Below are positions 22,469-26,726 of a DNA stretch of 26,726 nt, in pieces (the stretch's first letter is position 1; the number at the start of each line of letters is the position of its first letter). Source of the DNA: Thermoprotei archaeon (GTDB lineage Archaea; Thermoproteota; Methanomethylicia; Nezhaarchaeales; WYZ-LMO8); contig QMSN01000003.1 in NCBI GenBank assembly GCA_003650865.1, positions 1 to 26,726 of the forward strand, written 5' to 3'. The notes under the pieces were generated by a model. The model did no database searches, was not told where the DNA came from, and worked only from the letters and a program-made list of their open reading frames with translations. Position numbers and translations under genes: made by a program.

Positions 22469-25465
22469 GTGGAGGCTAAGCAGGCTAAGGCGGTTGGGGT
22501 AATAGAGGGCAAGACGACTACGAATAGCTTTAAGATGAGGGTGTTGTCAGCTGAAGTTGGGAGGAACTCTTTCCTCGAGGTCATACATGACGGGAAGCCT
22601 TACGTGTGTGCTATAAAGGAGATCTACAGGACTAATGATGGGGTCTACGCTGAGTGCTTCGTAGTAGGGCAGGGCCCTAGGCTTCCCTTTAACCCTGGAA
22701 GCCAGGTGTTCATGGCTAAGGAGGAGGACGTGAGGAAGGCCTTAAAGCTGAGCGCAGACCCCTCTAAGGGGATATACCTAGGCAAGCTTAAGAGCATAGA
22801 CTGCAAGATATGGCTTCCAATAAGGAAGCTCGGCAGGATATTCATAGTCGGCAAGCCGGGCTCTGGGAAGTCCTATACGGCTGGGGTTGTCATAGAGGAG
22901 TTCATAAAGAAGGGCATTCCGACGTTGATAATAGATGTCCACGGTGAGTACTCGAGCTTGAAGGTCATGGGGGACGTCTCCTCTGAGGGGTTCAACGTCT
23001 ACCCTAGGTCCTACGCCGACAACGTCGTTGAGTTCGGAAACCCCAAGATAAACCCAGGAGCCGACTTACCCCTAGACGTTCTCGAGACTGCTAAGCCTGA
23101 GGACCTAGTGGTTCCGGGGCAGTGCACCATAGTAAACCTAAGGGGCCTCTTGAAGGAGGAGCAGATAGAGCTCGTGGCCTCGATATTGGAGAGGGTTTTT
23201 CAAGCAGTTATTGAGGGGAGGCTTAAGCCCTTCTACTGCGTTCTAGACGAAGCTCACAGGTTTGCTGGTAGAGAGAGGAGTAAGACCACTGACATCATAA
23301 GGAGGTTTGCTCAGGAGGGTAGGAAGTTTGGAGCTGGCCTCATAGTCATAACTCAAAGGCCTCAGCTCCTCGACACGACTGTTAGGGGGCTTGTGGGCAC
23401 TTGGATAATACATAGACTCACCGATCCCAACGACATGAGGATAGCCCTTGAGAGCGGTGGCTTAGATAAGGAGTGGGAGAACGAGATAGCTTGGCTTGAG
23501 AGCGGCGAGGCGGTCATAACTGGAGAGGCTGTTGAGAGGATACCCATAGTCGTCAGGATTAGGCCTCGTGAGACTAAGCATGGAGGGGAGGGCTTCAATC
23601 CTCTAGACTACGCGGTTAAGCCGGGTGAGGGGGTTGCAGCGCGGTCCCTCGAGAGGCTCTCGAAGACTGTTACTCGCGAGGTCAGCAAACTCCAGAAGCA
23701 GCCTGTCTCAGCCTTAGGGTTACCGCAGGTCTTCCTGCCGGTGGAGGTTAGTGAGGTAGACGTGTTGGCTAAGCTGAGGAGCCACGTAACCGGCGTGGAC
23801 GTCGACCTCGTCTCCGTTGAGCTGACGTACATGCCAGCTCTCTACTGCGAGGTCGAGGCTAACATCGAGAGGTCCAACCCCAACCTCAAGTACTCAGACT
23901 CTCTTCAGAGGCTTATACCGATAGGTGCTGAGGCTGGAGAGATCAATTGGGATAGCACTGAGGCTTATGGTGTGAGCTTGAGCGAAGCCACCTCCACAGA
24001 ACTCCTCACATCTCCTCCTCAGCTGGGCTACTATCATAGGGCTTGCTTCAACATATCGGACTCCAAGACGGTCAAGAAGATAAGGGAGGAGCTCATAGCC
24101 TACGCCGCTACGAAGCTCGCTAGAGTCGTCTTCTACAGCAAGAAGCTCGGCAAGTACTCTCTCTCGAGCGATAGACAGGCCTTCATGGCTGAGTGCTTGA
24201 AGGAGATAGCTGAGATAGAGCAGAGTGAGGAGAGGGCTTTAGAGGAGAAGCTCATTGAGTCGCTCTCTGAGATAGACAAGGCCGTGGAGAGGTATAGGGA
24301 GAGGCTTCAGAGGCTTAGCGACCAGTACAACGCTATCATGCTTGAGTACGAGCAGATACAAGCTCAGATCAAAGAGGCTAAGCGTCAAGGCAAGTCCACG
24401 CTGAGGCTCACAAGGCAGCTTGAGTCTAGGAGGAGCAAGCTGGAGAGCATTAGGAACGAGATGATCAAGATAAACGCCCAGATAAGGTCTCTAGGCGAGA
24501 AGAGGCATAACTTAGAGCTTGAGCATAGAGAGAGGGTTAAGGAGGTCAAGCGCAAGGTAGAGTCCTTGAAGAAGTTCGACGTCAAGTCTGTAGTGGTGCA
24601 GCCTGAAGAGGATGAGCTTTCCATAACAAGCTTCCAGCTCACGTGGATCCCAGTGTACAAGGCTAAGATATCCCTGTCAAGTAGGGGGGCATCTAAGGAG
24701 ATAGGCGCTTGGTGGAATGCTGTTAATGGCAGAGGCTCCTATGGAAGCTGCTCCATATGTGGGGTCGAAATCAAGGATCCCTCAACTCTTCTGATATGCG
24801 AGATCTGCTTCAATCCAGTCTGCGTGTCTCACGCCGTTGAGTGTCAGATTTGCGGTGCTCACGTGTGCACGAAGGACTCTTGGTCCTGCGAGTCCTGCAT
24901 GAAGACCATGTGCGCTAGGGAGCCTCCATCTAGGTGTAAAGTGTGCGAGTCCCTTCTCTGCCCCAACTGCGTTAAGAGATGTGTTCTATGCGGAGATGAG
25001 GTGGCCTACTGCTCAGATCACATTAAGATATGTCCGATATGTGGTGTAAGCCTGTGCGAGGAGCACTACGAGACCCACGTCATGAAGTGTAAGGACTGCT
25101 CGAGAACCATATGCGAGGCTAAGGCTGACAGGTGCTCGGTGTGCGACGAACCTCTATGCCAGTCCTGCGCCATAGTATGCGCAGAGTGCGGTGAAGTGGT
25201 GTGTAAAGAGCACAGCTGGACTTGCAAGACATGTGGGAGATCCTTCTGCACTAGAGAGGAGATGCATACTTGCAGTGTTTGCGGCGCCACTCTATGCCCA
25301 AGCCACTCCTACACCTGCGATATATGTGGGTCGACTGCTTGCAAAGGACACATATACAAGTGCTCAGTGTGCGGGAGGACTGTGTGTAGGAACTGCGTAG
25401 CTAAGGTAAAGGGGATCTTCAGGAAGAAGGTCATATGCGCGGAGTGCGCGTCGAGCGAAGCTTAA
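22469..25465 (+). CDS. HerA/FtsK-type ATPase fused to coiled coil and tandem Cys-ladder domain
   Basis: A 998-residue protein. Residues 1-95 resemble the HAS barrel of HerA. Residues 110-385 form the hexameric ATPase core: Walker A GKPGSGKSYT (near 127-136), Walker B YCVLDEAHRF (near 256-265), then ITQRPQLLDTTVRGLVGT and HRLTDPND. Two short similar beta segments (SVELTYMPALYC near 450 and SFQLTWIPVYKA near 720) flank a coiled coil at about 588-702. From Cys761 to the end is an array of thirteen C-x2-C-x4-C-x2-H/C-like units. It probably moves DNA or protein in an ATP-driven hexamer and binds a partner through the Cys ladder. No NurA, Mre11 or Rad50 gene is adjacent. The start is GTG at 22469 with GGGGAG upstream. 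Confidence 0.85.
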   Translation: MEAKQAKAVGVIEGKTTTNSFKMRVLSAEVGRNSFLEVIHDGKPYVCAIKEIYRTNDGVYAECFVVGQGPRLPFNPGSQVFMAKEEDVRKALKLSADPSKGIYLGKLKSIDCKIWLPIRKLGRIFIVGKPGSGKSYTAGVVIEEFIKKGIPTLIIDVHGEYSSLKVMGDVSSEGFNVYPRSYADNVVEFGNPKINPGADLPLDVLETAKPEDLVVPGQCTIVNLRGLLKEEQIELVASILERVFQAVIEGRLKPFYCVLDEAHRFAGRERSKTTDIIRRFAQEGRKFGAGLIVITQRPQLLDTTVRGLVGTWIIHRLTDPNDMRIALESGGLDKEWENEIAWLESGEAVITGEAVERIPIVVRIRPRETKHGGEGFNPLDYAVKPGEGVAARSLERLSKTVTREVSKLQKQPVSALGLPQVFLPVEVSEVDVLAKLRSHVTGVDVDLVSVELTYMPALYCEVEANIERSNPNLKYSDSLQRLIPIGAEAGEINWDSTEAYGVSLSEATSTELLTSPPQLGYYHRACFNISDSKTVKKIREELIAYAATKLARVVFYSKKLGKYSLSSDRQAFMAECLKEIAEIEQSEERALEEKLIESLSEIDKAVERYRERLQRLSDQYNAIMLEYEQIQAQIKEAKRQGKSTLRLTRQLESRRSKLESIRNEMIKINAQIRSLGEKRHNLELEHRERVKEVKRKVESLKKFDVKSVVVQPEEDELSITSFQLTWIPVYKAKISLSSRGASKEIGAWWNAVNGRGSYGSCSICGVEIKDPSTLLICEICFNPVCVSHAVECQICGAHVCTKDSWSCESCMKTMCAREPPSRCKVCESLLCPNCVKRCVLCGDEVAYCSDHIKICPICGVSLCEEHYETHVMKCKDCSRTICEAKADRCSVCDEPLCQSCAIVCAECGEVVCKEHSWTCKTCGRSFCTREEMHTCSVCGATLCPSHSYTCDICGSTACKGHIYKCSVCGRTVCRNCVAKVKGIFRKKVICAECASSEA
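24749..25450 (+). repeat. Tandem Cys/His-ladder repeats encoded in the HerA-type gene
   Basis: Residues 761 to about 994 contain an opening CSIC, then thirteen units of the form C-x2-C-x4-C-x2-(H, C, D, E or K), and a closing CAEC. Most units are 15 residues (45 bases) apart; a few are 16, 17 or 19. By my count there are about 46 Cys. The alternating pair spacing fits a chain of cross-braced zinc fingers. Example units are CEICFNPVCVSH, CAECGEVVCKEH and CSVCGATLCPSH. The DNA itself is not highly repetitive, so the array is old. Confidence 0.8.
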
Positions 25466-25500
25466 ACCAAGGCGATCTCAGGAGGCTTAAAAGCTCAGGC

Positions 25501-26283
25501 TCAAACCCCAAACCTCCTCTGCCTCTTCTGGTATGTCCTGACGGCTCTGAGCAGGTCTATGTACCTGAAGTCGGGCCAGTACACGTCTAGAAAGCAGAGC
25601 TCGCTGTAAGCCGATTGCCACAGCAGGAAGCCGCTTAACCTCTCCTCGCCTGATGTCCTTATTATGAGGTCTGGATGGGGGTTGGGGAGGTGTGACGTGT
25701 AGAGGAACTTTTCGAAGACCTCTTCGCTTATGTCGTCGGGACTTATCTCGCCCTTAGCTACGAGCCCAACCACTTGCTTTATGGCGTCTATGATCTCAGC
25801 TCTTCCGCCGTACGCTATGGCTATGTTCAAGTAGTGGTTTGAATAGCTCGAGGTCTTAGCCTCAAGCTCTTTGAGCAGCTCTTGGACGCTGGGTGGTAGG
25901 AGCCACGTCCTCCCTATGGCCTTCACCCTTATCCCGTGTTTGTGGAGCCTCTCGTCGTTTGCGACCCTCTTAAGGGTCTCCTCAGCGACCCTCATAACTG
26001 CTTGGACCTCGTCGACTCTCCTCTTGAAGTTCTCAGTGGAGAACACGTAGACCGTCAAGGTCTTGATGCCCAGCTTAACACACCACTCAAGGAGCTCCTC
26101 CACCTTCCTAGCCCCTATCCTGTAGCTCTCCTCGAGCGTTACACCCTTATTTCTAGCCCAACGCCTATTCCCGTCGAGTATGACCCCTATGTGTTGAGGA
26201 AGCGGCCTAGACTTCACGTTGTTCTCAAGCCACTTCCTGTAGAGGCCGTAGACGCCCAATGCTTTCAATAGCTTCTCGAGCAA
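25501..26283 (-). CDS. uppS: Cis-prenyltransferase (undecaprenyl/dolichyl-diphosphate synthase family)
   Basis: Extends an allylic diphosphate with cis-isoprene units to make the long lipid carrier for cell-surface glycans. HIGVILDGNRRWA (Asp37, Asn39, Arg40, Arg41), TLTVYVFSTENFKR, NIAIAYGGRAEI, PDLIIRTSGEERLSGFLLWQ and SELCFLDVYWPDF are all family signatures. The 260-residue length is normal. The start is TTG at 26283, ten bases after the stop of the Trm112-like gene, so the two are probably one operon. It complements the GGPP synthase in this window, whose product can be its primer. Confidence 0.95.
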   Translation of the reverse strand: MLEKLLKALGVYGLYRKWLENNVKSRPLPQHIGVILDGNRRWARNKGVTLEESYRIGARKVEELLEWCVKLGIKTLTVYVFSTENFKRRVDEVQAVMRVAEETLKRVANDERLHKHGIRVKAIGRTWLLPPSVQELLKELEAKTSSYSNHYLNIAIAYGGRAEIIDAIKQVVGLVAKGEISPDDISEEVFEKFLYTSHLPNPHPDLIIRTSGEERLSGFLLWQSAYSELCFLDVYWPDFRYIDLLRAVRTYQKRQRRFGV

Positions 26284-26293
26284 GGCGACCAGC

Positions 26294-26713
26294 CTATTCC
26301 TTAAGCTCCTTTAAGCTCTCAGCGTTGAAGGGCTTGCCCTCCTCAACAACCTCCTTTGGGAGTAAGTCCAGCCACCTCCTCATAAACATTAGCTCCTGCT
26401 CCTTCACGTCTAAGTAGCTCAACCTGATTTCATCGGGCATCATGTAGGGGATCTCATCTATTATGGGGTACCACCTGCCACATCCATCACATAGGAGAAC
26501 TCCCTCTACGATCTCCTTGGAGAAGCACTCTCTACAATCTTCATCACTCGGCTTGACTTCGTCGACGTCGCCCTTCTTCCAAGCGCAGTAGAAGCGGCAC
26601 TTTGAGGGCACTGTTGGAGGAGGCTCTCGATCCTCGACTTTGAGGGTCAACAGCTTGAGAGGGGCCTTCTTGCACATGGGGCATGCCAGTATGTCCATGA
26701 GCCTATACTTCAA
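26294..26713 (-). CDS. Trm112-like zinc protein, methyltransferase activator
   Basis: A 139-residue zinc-ribbon protein. Trm112 proteins bind and activate several methyltransferases that modify tRNA, rRNA and release factor. The N-terminus (MDILACPMCKKAPLKLL) and the second half (GVLLCDGCGRWYPIIDEIPYMMP) are diagnostic. Between them is an insert with another C-x3-C and C-x2-C (CRFYC, CREC), which I recall from other Thermoproteota versions. The start is TTG at 26713 with GGAGGG seven bases upstream, at the very edge of the window. It precedes the cis-prenyltransferase. Confidence 0.85.
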   Translation of the reverse strand: MKYRLMDILACPMCKKAPLKLLTLKVEDREPPPTVPSKCRFYCAWKKGDVDEVKPSDEDCRECFSKEIVEGVLLCDGCGRWYPIIDEIPYMMPDEIRLSYLDVKEQELMFMRRWLDLLPKEVVEEGKPFNAESLKELKE

Positions 26714-26726
26714 GCTAAAACCCTCC

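Noticed and set aside
25191..25400. Second-frame ORF within the Cys-ladder region
   Set aside because: It is a frame shadow of the TGT/TGC-rich array, with no independent start signal.
22469..25465. HerA-NurA DNA end-resection operon
   Set aside because: No NurA, Mre11 or Rad50 gene is adjacent, and the C-terminal fusion differs from the standard HerA layout.
1..26726. Mobile element or prophage
   Set aside because: No transposase, integrase, terminal repeats or tRNA-linked attachment sites; nearly all genes are housekeeping-type archaeal genes.

Overview
The window is archaeal and most like a thermophilic member of the Thermoproteota/TACK group; I cannot name the lineage. The reasons are an archaeal-type glycyl-tRNA synthetase, GatCAB, the archaeal HMG-CoA synthase/thiolase-like/DUF35 gene set, a tungsten-type aldehyde:ferredoxin oxidoreductase, Lhr and HerA-type ATPases, a Trm112-type zinc protein, TATA-type promoters, GGTGA/GGAGG ribosome sites and many TTG/GTG starts. 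One gene looks like the methanogen marker 4/MtxX family, which hints at a methanogenic or formerly methanogenic relative but proves nothing alone.

Layout. 1-900 holds the 3' part of a nucleotidyltransferase gene. 905-6675 is a block on the minus strand: HMG-CoA synthase, thiolase-like protein and DUF35 protein (tightly spaced), a beta-CASP-type metallo-beta-lactamase, glycyl-tRNA synthetase and a small barrel protein. 6946-7707 is an exported glycoprotein-like gene. 7708-9984 (minus) is a four-cluster ferredoxin plus AOR pair. 10125-13336 is the gatC-gatA-gatB operon. 13333-14320 (minus) carries a ribbon-helix-helix regulator, an overlapping 45-residue gene and a small Cys-rich protein. 14342-14781 is an AT-rich gap. 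14782-18026 holds a duplicated-HTH regulator, the MtxX-like gene and an amidohydrolase. 18028-22261 holds a GGPP-type synthase, Lhr and a two-helix membrane protein. 22469-25465 is a HerA-type ATPase fused to a coiled coil and a long Cys ladder. 25501-26713 (minus) holds a Trm112-like gene and a cis-prenyltransferase.

How they fit together. HMG-CoA synthase with DUF35 (mevalonate entry), the GGPP-type synthase (membrane lipid precursor) and the cis-prenyltransferase (glycan-carrier lipid) are three parts of isoprenoid metabolism. GlyRS, GatCAB and Trm112 serve tRNA and translation factors. The most unusual items are the 998-residue ATPase with thirteen C-x2-C / C-x2-H units of about 15 residues, and the thiolase-like protein in the mevalonate operon whose usual catalytic Cys and two His positions are Gly, Tyr and Ala. 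I found no rRNA, tRNA, CRISPR array, transposase or insertion sequence.
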